From Betaproteobacteria bacterium HGW-Betaproteobacteria-22 (GTDB lineage Bacteria; Pseudomonadota; Gammaproteobacteria; Burkholderiales; Methylophilaceae): a stretch of 50,755 nt of DNA. Under the pieces are notes generated by a model. It ran no database searches and was not told where the DNA came from. It was given only the letters and a program-made list of their open reading frames with translations. Below, piece by piece: positions 39,122 through 46,543 of the stretch. Made by a program: the position numbers and the translations under genes. Within the stretch, counting starts at the first letter, position 1, and every line of letters begins with the position of its first letter. Location: positions 2,059-52,813 of the forward strand of contig PHCJ01000019.1 in assembly GCA_002842285.1 (NCBI GenBank), written 5' to 3'.

Positions 39122-39269
39122 AAGGAGTCACGGAATAAGTCAGCGAGCGGGATGAAGTGCAAGACGCACGGAACGCAGGAACCGAGATAGTATGCGGGAT
39201 ACAGCGAGGTTGCGAGTACCGCGCAACGAAGCAATCCGCCCGCGCAGACACTTATTCGGTGACTCCCTT
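39122..39269. repeat. 148-bp non-coding element with terminal inverted repeats
   Basis: AAGGAGTCACGGAATAAGT (39122-39140) and ACTTATTCGGTGACTCCCTT (39250-39269) are near-perfect inverted complements, with one mismatch and one extra base. The G+C-rich interior has further pairing potential (GCGAGCGGG near 39143 with CCCGCGC near 39239). No ORF or transposase is present. It lies in the 424-bp gap between the rhodanese and DUF465 genes. It looks like a non-autonomous mobile element or a structured RNA; a search of the parent genome for more copies would settle this. Confidence 0.7.
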
Positions 39270-39350
39270 GATATAGCTCAAAGTGATTTAGCGTAACTCA
39301 GCTAGAATACGCAGTGAGGACAGTTAATTTTCACCAAGAAAGGCTTAAAT

Positions 39351-39569
39351 ATGTTTCCGGAATACCGTGACCTTATTACACAACTCAAGCATGCTGATCT
39401 ACACTTCACCAAGCTGTTTGAACGCCATAACGAAATAGACCAAAGGATTAAAAACATAGAGGCGCATATTGAAAATGCGAGCAATGAAGAAACGGAAACC
39501 TTAAAGAAAGAAAAGTTACATCTCAAAGATGAAATCTATGCGATCTTAACCAAAACGGCCAAGCCTTAA
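39351..39569 (+). CDS. DUF465/YdcH family small protein
   Basis: The 72-residue helical protein opens MFPEYRDLITQLKHADLHF and continues with LFERHNEIDQRIKNIE and a Lys/Glu-rich coiled-coil tail ending LKDEIYAILTK. This is the YdcH/SlyX-like DUF465 pattern. Function is not established. It is a lone gene between the inverted-repeat element and the repeat B region. Confidence 0.88.
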   Translation: MFPEYRDLITQLKHADLHFTKLFERHNEIDQRIKNIEAHIENASNEETETLKKEKLHLKDEIYAILTKTAKP

Positions 39570-40087
39570 TTCTTTCAAAGCCAATTTTTGATATTGAGTA
39601 AAGCGGCCATGCTGCAAAGTCGCAGCCTGACCCTGATTCAATTTGCGGCTTTTTTAATAAGAATATGGGGGCAGATCTTTCGTCGTCATATCACATCATT
39701 GCTTAATCGTTTATAGTTAGGTAAACAGGTTTCCATTAGGCGTATTTTCAACCCTATCTGGCATGAATAATCTGCTTTAGCAACATTAGATTGGTGGTGA
39801 TGACCTTTACGGTTAGGCCCAGATTTTCGATTAGGGCTTGCCAGCGACTGATAATCAACACTGAAGCCAACAAGTTAGCAAATGTTGCTAAAGTGGCAAC
39901 GCTGCACAGTTTGATGGAGTTCTTGTGCAAATTTTATGATCAACAGTCATTACTATTGGCAGAAAATCTGCACAAATAAGACGCAGAATGGGCAAGTTGA
40001 CATTCAAGTAGATGTAAAATCGCCTGATGGGAAATCTGGGTTAAAGTATGCTTGGAACGAGAGTAATAAAATTAATCAGGAGAAGTG
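39570..40087. other. 518-bp intergenic region DUF465-fae
   Basis: This region holds repeat copy B at its 3' end. The first 240 bp (39570-39809) show only a short GCTGC/GCAGC hairpin near 39610 and no gene. The promoter for the fae homologue must lie within or after repeat B. The ribosome-binding site AGGAG is at 40079-40083. Confidence 0.6.
39810..40045 (+). repeat. intergenic repeat, copy B
   Basis: This is the second, direct copy of the 38094-38332 repeat, ending 42 nt before the fae start. The GTTGC/GCAAC hairpin is retained exactly and the TTGTGCAAATTTT/AAAATCTGCACAA hairpin has one mismatch. The CTTGCCA stem of copy A is degraded. A 62-codon frame crosses it, but small indels break that frame in copy A, so it is probably not coding. 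Confidence 0.85.
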
Positions 40088-40636
40088 ATGAGTAATGAAA
40101 TTATTATGCGCGTCGGTGAGGCGCTTGTTGCAGGTGGCCCCGTGGGCACAGCAGCAGAGCCAGAGGTGGCTATTGGGGAAATGAAAGGGCCGATGGGCGT
40201 AGCATTCGCTAACCTGCTAGGCGACCAGGTCAAAGGCCATACTCGCGTACTGGCGATAATGAATACCGATATTATGGTGCGGCCTGCGACTATTATGGTA
40301 AGCAAGGTTACCGTAAAAGACACGCGTTACACTAATATTTTAATGGGAACAGTGCAGGCTGCAATTGCAAATGGCGTTTTAGATGCAGTACGTTGTGGCG
40401 ACATTCCTAAAGAAAAAGCAAATGATTTAGGCATCATTGTATCTGTGTGGCTGAATCCTGTTGTTGTGGAACAAGAAAATCTTGACCATAAAATATTGTT
40501 CAATATTCATCGTGAAGCGACAGCAAGGGCTATTAAAAAAGCAATGAGCAACGAACCAAGTATTGATTGGCTGCTAGAGAATCAGGAAAAAATCGTGCAT
40601 AAATACTTCCAGATGGGACTGGACGGAAAAATTTAA
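40088..40636 (+). CDS. formaldehyde-activating enzyme family protein (Fae homologue)
   Basis: Fae condenses formaldehyde with tetrahydromethanopterin in methylotrophs. This 182-residue homologue keeps the family frame (MRVGEALVAGG, MGVAFANLLG, PATIMVSKVTVKD, GTVQAAIANGVLDAV). Aligned to canonical Fae, the His in EVAHIDL, proposed as the catalytic acid, is replaced by Glu in AAEPEVAIG. It also has a longer C-terminus. It is therefore more likely a Fae2/Fae3-type paralogue with altered or no catalytic activity. ATG at 40088 with AGGAG upstream is the start; GTG at 40085 is less likely. No other C1 genes lie nearby. Confidence 0.85.
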   Translation: MSNEIIMRVGEALVAGGPVGTAAEPEVAIGEMKGPMGVAFANLLGDQVKGHTRVLAIMNTDIMVRPATIMVSKVTVKDTRYTNILMGTVQAAIANGVLDAVRCGDIPKEKANDLGIIVSVWLNPVVVEQENLDHKILFNIHREATARAIKKAMSNEPSIDWLLENQEKIVHKYFQMGLDGKI

Positions 40637-40718
40637 ACCGGCTGTGAGTTGCCACTTAGGCTGAGTCTTGTAATGGGGACGCCCATACGCTTTAATTGTT
40701 GTATTACATTATTACATT

Positions 40719-40777
40719 GAGTGGCCGCATAACATGGTCACTCTACAATGCCAATTTTGCTAACTTGCAAAATTGGC
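40719..40777. other. two hairpins in the convergent fae-yaeQ gap, one covering the yaeQ stop
   Basis: GAGTGGCC/GGTCACTC (40719-40743) makes an 8-bp stem with one G-U pair. GCCAATTTTGC/GCAAAATTGGC (40750-40777) makes a perfect 11-bp stem with a 6-nt loop holding most of the yaeQ stop codon (40760-40762). Neither has a T-tract, so they are weak as rho-independent terminators but may define the 3' ends of the converging transcripts. Confidence 0.6.
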
Positions 40778-41308
40778 CTCCTTTAAGATCACAGGAGTGA
40801 TATCCAGGCTACCGTCATCATGCCCCACAAGGATTTGCCTGTCTTGGATGGTGCAACTGATGCTCAGGCCGCGGCTGGCGATGCTGGCGAGCGCTTGTGT
40901 TTCAGGCAGGTTTACGATGGTTAAGTTGTTAAGTTTGAGTAAGGCCTTGCTGTTTGCTGCCCACCACATGTCAGCAACACGTCCGCCGTAAAGCACAACG
41001 CATACCTGATTGGCGCGACCGCAGACTTTGCGGATGTCTTTTTCTGTGGGCAGGCCTACCTCTACCCATAACTGAATGGCGCCTGTTAAATCTTTTTGCC
41101 AAAGATCTGGTTCTTCATCGTTACTAAGACCTTTGCCAAAAGTCAGCTTAGCATCGGCATACATTGCAAATGCAATCAGGCGCACCATCAGGCGTTCGTC
41201 AGTTTCAGAGGGATGACGCGCTAATGTCAGGCTGTGTTGCCCATAATATTGCCTGTCGATATCGGCAATATTGAGGTCAATTTTGTAGATGGTTGATTTG
41301 ATCGCCAT
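40760..41308 (-). CDS. yaeQ: YaeQ family protein
   Basis: The 182-residue soluble protein has the full YaeQ pattern: KSTIYKIDLNIADIDRQYY at the start, LARHPSETDERLMVRLIAFA near residue 29, FGKGLSNDEEPDLWQKD near 57 and WVEVGLPTEKDIRKVCGRA near 81. The family has a PD-(D/E)XK nuclease-like fold, but no activity is firmly assigned. It is divergent from ettA. Its last codons form one arm of a strong hairpin. Confidence 0.93.
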   Translation of the reverse strand: MAIKSTIYKIDLNIADIDRQYYGQHSLTLARHPSETDERLMVRLIAFAMYADAKLTFGKGLSNDEEPDLWQKDLTGAIQLWVEVGLPTEKDIRKVCGRANQVCVVLYGGRVADMWWAANSKALLKLNNLTIVNLPETQALASIASRGLSISCTIQDRQILVGHDDGSLDITPVILKEANFAS

Positions 41309-41442
41309 AGTTTTTTAGCACTGCTCTGCAACACCAAGGGTGTGAAACATTATACCCATATACGCTATTGATGGTTTGGTAAGTTAACAAGGCTGTGCAG
41401 GTTTCTGTTAAGCTTTCATCTTTAAATTTGCAAGATAACATC

Positions 41443-43107
41443 ATGGCTCAATATGTAATGTCGATGCTCCGCGTGAGCAAAATCGTTCCGCCCAAGAAAC
41501 AGATTATCAAAGATATTTCTTTGTCTTTTTTTCCGGGCGCCAAAATTGGTTTGCTGGGTTTGAATGGTGCAGGTAAATCCACGGTGCTGCGCATTATGGC
41601 GGGTGTGGATAAAGAGTTTGAGGGTGAGGTGCAGTGGCAGCCGGGCATTTCAATCGGCTATTTGCCGCAGGAGCCGCAACTGGATGCAAATAAGACCGTG
41701 CGAGAAGAAGTCGAGAGTGGCATGGGTGCTGTAATGGAGGCCAAGCAGAAGCTCGAAGAAGTATATGCGGCATATGCAGAGCCGGATGCAGACTTTGACA
41801 AGCTGGCTGAAGAGCAGGCCAAATATGAAAACATCATTGCTGCCAGTGGTTCAGATGTAGAACATCAGTTGGAGATTGCTGCGGATGCACTGCGTTTGCC
41901 GCCATGGGATGCGAAAATAGGCCCATTATCAGGCGGCGAGAGGCGTCGTGTCGCATTGTGCAAACTGCTACTCTCTCAGCCTGACATGTTGCTGTTAGAC
42001 GAGCCGACCAATCACTTGGATGCGGAATCGGTGGAGTGGTTGGAGCAGTTTCTGGTACGTTTCCCGGGTACCGTGGTGGCGGTGACGCATGACCGCTACT
42101 TTTTAGATAACGCAGCAGAGTGGATTTTAGAGCTAGATCGCGGTCACGGGATTCCATGGAAAGGTAACTACTCAAGCTGGCTGGATCAGAAGCAAGCTCG
42201 ATTGGCACAGGAAGAATCGCAAGAATCTGCACGACGCAAAGCCTTGAATACCGAGTTGGAATGGGTGCGCCAGAATCCGAAGGCGCGTCAGGCCAAGAGC
42301 AAGGCGCGTATTGCTCGCTATGAAGAGTTAGCGAGTGCAGAGTACCAAAAACGCAATGAAACGCAGGAGATTTTTATTCCTGCCGGCGAGCGCTTGGGCG
42401 ATCAAGTGATTGAATTTAATAATGTCACCAAAGCATTCAATGATCGACTCTTGATTGATAATTTAAGTTTTAGTATTCCAGCAGGTGCCATTGTGGGTGT
42501 GATTGGCCCGAACGGTGCTGGTAAATCAACTTTGTTCAAGATGATTACAGGCAAAGAGCAGCCTGATGGCGGTGAGGTAAAAATCGGTCAAACAGTGAAA
42601 CTGGCCTATGTGGATCAAAGCCGCGATGCGTTGAGTGACAGCAAAACCGTGTTTGATGAAATTTCAGGTGGGTCGGATATTTTGCAGGTTGGTCGCTATG
42701 AAACACCGTCACGTGCTTATATTGGCCGGTTTAATTTCAAAGGGGCTGATCAGCAGAAAATCGTTGGTCAACTCTCAGGTGGTGAGCGTGGCCGCTTACA
42801 CTTGGCGAGAACGCTGATTTCTGGCGGCAATGTCCTGTTGCTGGATGAGCCATCTAACGATCTGGATGTGGAAACCTTACGTGCACTGGAGGATGCGCTG
42901 CTAGAGTTTGCGGGTTGCGTACTAGTGATTTCGCATGATCGCTGGTTCCTCGATCGTATTGCCACTCACATTCTGGCTGCTGAAGGTGAATCACAGTGGA
43001 CGTTTTTTAACGGAAATTACCAGGAATATGAACTGGATAAGAAGAAGCGGCTGGGTGAGGAGGGTGCAAAGCCTAAACGCATCCGTTACAAACCGATTAC
43101 GCGGTAA
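41443..43107 (+). CDS. ettA: energy-dependent translational throttle protein EttA (ABC-F)
   Basis: This cytoplasmic ABC-F ATPase binds the ribosomal E site and gates the first peptide bond according to energy state. The 554-residue protein has two ATPase domains with Walker [10 protein letters not shown] at about 38 and GPNGAGKST at about 355, and signatures LSGGE at about 162 and 443. The inter-domain linker ([21 protein letters not shown]) fits the PtIM region, and the C-terminus [14 protein letters not shown] is typical of EttA. ATG at 41443 ([17 protein letters not shown]) matches the family start. Confidence 0.96.
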   Translation: MAQYVMSMLRVSKIVPPKKQIIKDISLSFFPGAKIGLLGLNGAGKSTVLRIMAGVDKEFEGEVQWQPGISIGYLPQEPQLDANKTVREEVESGMGAVMEAKQKLEEVYAAYAEPDADFDKLAEEQAKYENIIAASGSDVEHQLEIAADALRLPPWDAKIGPLSGGERRRVALCKLLLSQPDMLLLDEPTNHLDAESVEWLEQFLVRFPGTVVAVTHDRYFLDNAAEWILELDRGHGIPWKGNYSSWLDQKQARLAQEESQESARRKALNTELEWVRQNPKARQAKSKARIARYEELASAEYQKRNETQEIFIPAGERLGDQVIEFNNVTKAFNDRLLIDNLSFSIPAGAIVGVIGPNGAGKSTLFKMITGKEQPDGGEVKIGQTVKLAYVDQSRDALSDSKTVFDEISGGSDILQVGRYETPSRAYIGRFNFKGADQQKIVGQLSGGERGRLHLARTLISGGNVLLLDEPSNDLDVETLRALEDALLEFAGCVLVISHDRWFLDRIATHILAAEGESQWTFFNGNYQEYELDKKKRLGEEGAKPKRIRYKPITR

Positions 43108-43323
43108 CTATTTGCCAGGATGATGAAAAGCCATCCGTACCCGTGATGGGCATACCCGCAGCAACTAAGGCAAAAAAATATTGTGGCAGGTTAGGCGACA
43201 AGGTTCTGAGGTCGATGCGTATCAGGTGTAAACCAATTAAGCGATAGGCGTTTAATCGTTTGGATTCACCTTAAAACAAACGGCTGTTTTTTTATCTACT
43301 TGAACAGATAAGGACAGGAAAAA

Positions 43324-43734
43324 ATGCATTGTGCATTGTGTGTGCCAACACCGCACCGCGTGTTATGGCAAGATAATTTTTGCCGCGTGGTGTTATTAAG
43401 TGACGAAGATTACCCGGCTTATTGCCGGGTGGAGTTGTTGGCGCATGTAAAAGAAATGACAGATTTGCCGGCTGAGTCGCGTGCGCGTTTAATGCATGTG
43501 GTATTTGCAGTTGAAGCAGCATTAAGGCAATTGTTTAACCCAGATAAAATCAATCTTGTCAGTTTAGGCAATAAAACTCCACATATTCACTGGCATGTGA
43601 TTCCACGTTTTGAAACGGATAAACACTACCCTAATTCGCACTGGGGAGAAGCGTTGCGTGCTGGTGAGCCCAGGTTATTGAGCGCGGAGATGATAACGGC
43701 ATTGATTGAAAAAATAGCAACAGCTATGGCGTGA
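43324..43734 (+). CDS. HIT family hydrolase
   Basis: The 136-residue histidine-triad protein carries the catalytic H87-I-H89-W-H91 motif in TPHIHWHVIPRF. An N-terminal CALCVP cysteine pair may bind zinc, as in many HIT proteins. Such enzymes hydrolyse nucleotide phosphoramidates or AMP conjugates. ATG at 43324 has AGGA upstream. The 216-bp gap after ettA suggests its own promoter. It converges with the ferredoxin gene. Confidence 0.92.
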   Translation: MHCALCVPTPHRVLWQDNFCRVVLLSDEDYPAYCRVELLAHVKEMTDLPAESRARLMHVVFAVEAALRQLFNPDKINLVSLGNKTPHIHWHVIPRFETDKHYPNSHWGEALRAGEPRLLSAEMITALIEKIATAMA

Positions 43735-43768
43735 ATGAGAGATGTTTGGCGATTTTACAATTACGTCT

Positions 43769-44080
43769 TTAAACAACGAGACGCTCAACGATTTTGCCAT
43801 TGATAATGTGGCTTTCAATAATTTCATCAATATCATCAAGGTCAATAAACGTGTACCAAATGGCCTGTGGGTAAATCACCAGCAGAGGCCCCTCACCACA
43901 CCTGTCGAAACACCCTGCGCGATTGACTCTGACTTTGCCTGCGCCATTTAAATTGCGCTTTTTAATGCTGGCTTTCATGAAATCAAATGCAGCCTCTGCT
44001 CCCTTGTCCATACAGCAAGCGGTGCCGTCATCACGCTGATTTAAACAGAAAAATACATGGTGTTGAAAGTGGTTTGTCAT
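43769..44080 (-). CDS. thioredoxin-like [2Fe-2S] ferredoxin
   Basis: The 103-residue protein has the cysteine spacing of thioredoxin-like 2Fe-2S ferredoxins: C12, C22 or C23, C57 and C61 (VFFCLNQR, GTACC, RAGCFDRCGEGP). It ends with a helix rich in acidic residues. It probably acts as a soluble electron carrier; the partner is unknown. It starts 1 nt after the TonB-like gene stop, as the last gene of the metH-mpl series on the minus strand. Confidence 0.88.
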   Translation of the reverse strand: MTNHFQHHVFFCLNQRDDGTACCMDKGAEAAFDFMKASIKKRNLNGAGKVRVNRAGCFDRCGEGPLLVIYPQAIWYTFIDLDDIDEIIESHIINGKIVERLVV

Positions 44081-44081
44081 A

Positions 44082-45071
44082 TTACTCGGTTGCCAGATTA
44101 TCTTCTTTGGTAAAGGTCCATGTTCTGGTAATGCTCAGCACATCAATTTCCTTACGAATATCATCAGGAAATTTTGCATAAGGCGCGCCCAGCTCCACAA
44201 TATGTTTTGCAGCAGCATCCAGTACTTTGTGGCCAGAACTGCGGTTGATTTCAATGGACTCGATGCTGCCATCCGCTTTAATGGATACAGTCATCTGCAA
44301 CTGCCCGTAAAGTTTCAGGCTTTTGGCAGCTTCAGGGTAGTTTAGATTGCCAATTTTTTCTACTTTTTGCCGCCAGGCTTCAACATATAATGCATAGCGA
44401 TATTCTTTGGTGCGCCCACCCACAAATTTACGTTTAGGCCGTTTTTGATATTCATCCTGCTGTCTTGAAATAATCGCCTCTAGGCGGTCCATTTCCAGTG
44501 CTGTGGCGGTAAGGTCGGCTAAGTCTAACTTTTTATTCGGGTTAATTTGATCACCCGTGTCAGATTCTTTTGCGGTGGCTTTTTGTACGGGCAGGGACGC
44601 TACCTGATGCGTGCTGTTGATTTGCGTCATCAGTTCTTGCGCTTGTTTCTCCAATGCCTCAATGCGCTTTTGCTCTTTGGTTTGCGGATCAGCCTGTTTG
44701 GCGGCCTTGGCACCTTGTTTGTTTTTAGGCTCAGGTTTTAACGTGAATTCTGCCTTTTGCTGTTTTAAGGCGGGGGTTGCCGTTTTCATCTTGCGCTCTA
44801 AATCAGTATTGCCTCCCCTATCTAAATTAGATTGCGCGTATACCTCGGTATTTTCAGGTTTTGATTTGGTTTTGGCATTGACGAGAACAACTTCAAGCAC
44901 TTGTAGGTTATCTTTGAATTTCTTTATCTCTGGTTCAAAGTGTATGCTCAATATCACTGCATGTGCAATGGCTGAAAGCCAAAGTGCAATAGCCATTACG
45001 CTCATGGGTTTGGCTGTTTTGGTGAGCGTTGGCCTGCGTGCCGTTTTGGTTTTTTTAGGTTGCTTTGCCAA
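44082..45071 (-). CDS. TonB-like energy transducer protein
   Basis: The 329-residue bitopic protein has a basic cytoplasmic tail and one membrane segment at about 23-43 (MSVMAIALWLSAIAHAVILS). A long Lys/Glu/Gln-rich periplasmic stretch follows, with a C-terminal TonB domain at about 230-325 (NYPEAAKSLKLYGQLQMTVS, SSGHKVLDAAAKHIVELG). No ExbB/ExbD or TonB-dependent receptor is next to it. The small gap to mpl (4 nt) indicates cotranscription. It may serve a receptor elsewhere or a cell-envelope function. Confidence 0.85.
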   Translation of the reverse strand: MAKQPKKTKTARRPTLTKTAKPMSVMAIALWLSAIAHAVILSIHFEPEIKKFKDNLQVLEVVLVNAKTKSKPENTEVYAQSNLDRGGNTDLERKMKTATPALKQQKAEFTLKPEPKNKQGAKAAKQADPQTKEQKRIEALEKQAQELMTQINSTHQVASLPVQKATAKESDTGDQINPNKKLDLADLTATALEMDRLEAIISRQQDEYQKRPKRKFVGGRTKEYRYALYVEAWRQKVEKIGNLNYPEAAKSLKLYGQLQMTVSIKADGSIESIEINRSSGHKVLDAAAKHIVELGAPYAKFPDDIRKEIDVLSITRTWTFTKEDNLATE

Positions 45072-45075
45072 TTAA

Positions 45076-46506
45076 TTACACTTTGAATGTTGTTTGCGCA
45101 AGCGCATTCAGTAATTTTTGATGAATCCCGCCAAAGCCGCCATTGCTCATGATGAGCACATGATCACCGGCTTGTGCGGCTTGGGTAATCGCCATGATGA
45201 GTTGATTGAGATCATCAAGTACCTGTGTTTTAGCGCTAATCGGCGCCAATGCTTCTTTCGCATCCCAGCCCAAATGCGCTTGATAACAGAACACCAGATC
45301 TGCATCTTTTAAGCTGGCAGGTAAAGCGCTCTTCATCACGCCGAGCTTCATGGTATTTGAGCGTGGTTCCAGCACAGCAATAATGCGTGCTTTTCCTACC
45401 TTTGCACGTAGCCCTGCCACTGTCGTTTCAATGGCAGTTGGGTGATGCGCGAAATCATCATAAACCGTGATGGCATTTACCACACCGCGCACCTCCATGC
45501 GGCGCTTGACGTTTTTAAAGACGCTCAGTGCAGCAATGCTGACTGCAATAGAAACCCCCACATGACGGGCAGCAGCAATGCTGGCTAGCGCGTTCATGCG
45601 ATTATGCTCTCCTAACAGTTGCCATAGCACGCGACCTTGCAGTTTGCCTGCAAACATGACATCAAAACTGCCATCAGATTGCGCATTCAGAGCATGCCAG
45701 TCAGCGTCTGATCCAAACTGCTCCACAGGGGTCCAGCAGCCTTGGGCAATCACGCGTTTCAAGCTTGCCTCATTGCCACTCATCACCACCAGACCTTGTT
45801 GTGGCACGGTACGCACTAAATGGTGGAATTGTTTTTCAATCGCAGCAAGGTCTTCAAAAATATCGGCGTGGTCAAACTCAAGGTTATTAAGCACGGCAGT
45901 GCGTGGGCGATAGTGCACAAATTTAGAGCGCTTATCAAAGAAGGCGGTGTCGTATTCGTCTGCCTCAATAACAAAAAAAGGTGACGCTTCTGACCACTCA
46001 ATAGATTTTGGGCGCACCGTGGCGCGGGCATGTTGAACCATGAGTGGCGGCACTTGGGGCAGCCGCGCTGAAACGCTGAAGTTCTCAGGCACACCACCAA
46101 TTAAGAAGCCTGGTGCTAAACCTGCATATTCCAGTATCCATGCCAACATCGAGCTGGTAGTGGTTTTGCCATGCGTGCCTGCCACAGCTAGTACCCATTT
46201 GCCTTGCAGCACGTTCTCTGCCAACCATTGCGGGCCGGAAATATACGGCAGGCCTTTATTAAGAATTTCTTCCATTAGCGCATTGCCGCGCGATACGACA
46301 TTGCCAATGACGTAGACATCTGGATTCAGGCTGGTTTGTGCGGGGTCATACCCCTCAATCAACTCTATGCCCTGCGCTTCAAGCTGTGTGCTCATGGGTG
46401 GGTAAACGTTGGCATCGCAACCCGTGACCTTGTGACCAGCTGCTTTAGCCAGCACAGCGATGCCGCCCATAAATGTGCCGCAGATACCTAAAATGTGAAT
46501 GTGCAT
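45076..46506 (-). CDS. mpl: UDP-N-acetylmuramate:L-alanyl-gamma-D-glutamyl-meso-DAP ligase
   Basis: Mpl attaches recycled murein tripeptide to UDP-MurNAc. The 476-residue Mur-ligase family protein starts MHIHILGICGTFMGGIAVLA, where MurC would have HxxGIGG. The ATP-binding loop is AGTHGKTTTSSM near residue 110, FVIEADEYDTAFFDKRSKF lies in the centre, and FAHHPTAIETTVAGLR in the C-terminal third. The motif set and length fit Mpl rather than MurC. It is transcribed with the TonB-like gene downstream, and metH lies 37 nt upstream. Confidence 0.95.
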   Translation of the reverse strand: MHIHILGICGTFMGGIAVLAKAAGHKVTGCDANVYPPMSTQLEAQGIELIEGYDPAQTSLNPDVYVIGNVVSRGNALMEEILNKGLPYISGPQWLAENVLQGKWVLAVAGTHGKTTTSSMLAWILEYAGLAPGFLIGGVPENFSVSARLPQVPPLMVQHARATVRPKSIEWSEASPFFVIEADEYDTAFFDKRSKFVHYRPRTAVLNNLEFDHADIFEDLAAIEKQFHHLVRTVPQQGLVVMSGNEASLKRVIAQGCWTPVEQFGSDADWHALNAQSDGSFDVMFAGKLQGRVLWQLLGEHNRMNALASIAAARHVGVSIAVSIAALSVFKNVKRRMEVRGVVNAITVYDDFAHHPTAIETTVAGLRAKVGKARIIAVLEPRSNTMKLGVMKSALPASLKDADLVFCYQAHLGWDAKEALAPISAKTQVLDDLNQLIMAITQAAQAGDHVLIMSNGGFGGIHQKLLNALAQTTFKV

Positions 46507-46543
46507 GGTTGTGCTTGGTTCTAAAGTAATTGACAGTTATAAA

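Noticed and set aside
39791-39979. 62-residue ORF across repeat copy B
   Set aside because: The frame is broken by indels in copy A, the composition is unlike neighbouring genes and there is no ribosome-binding site; the repeat is better explained as non-coding.
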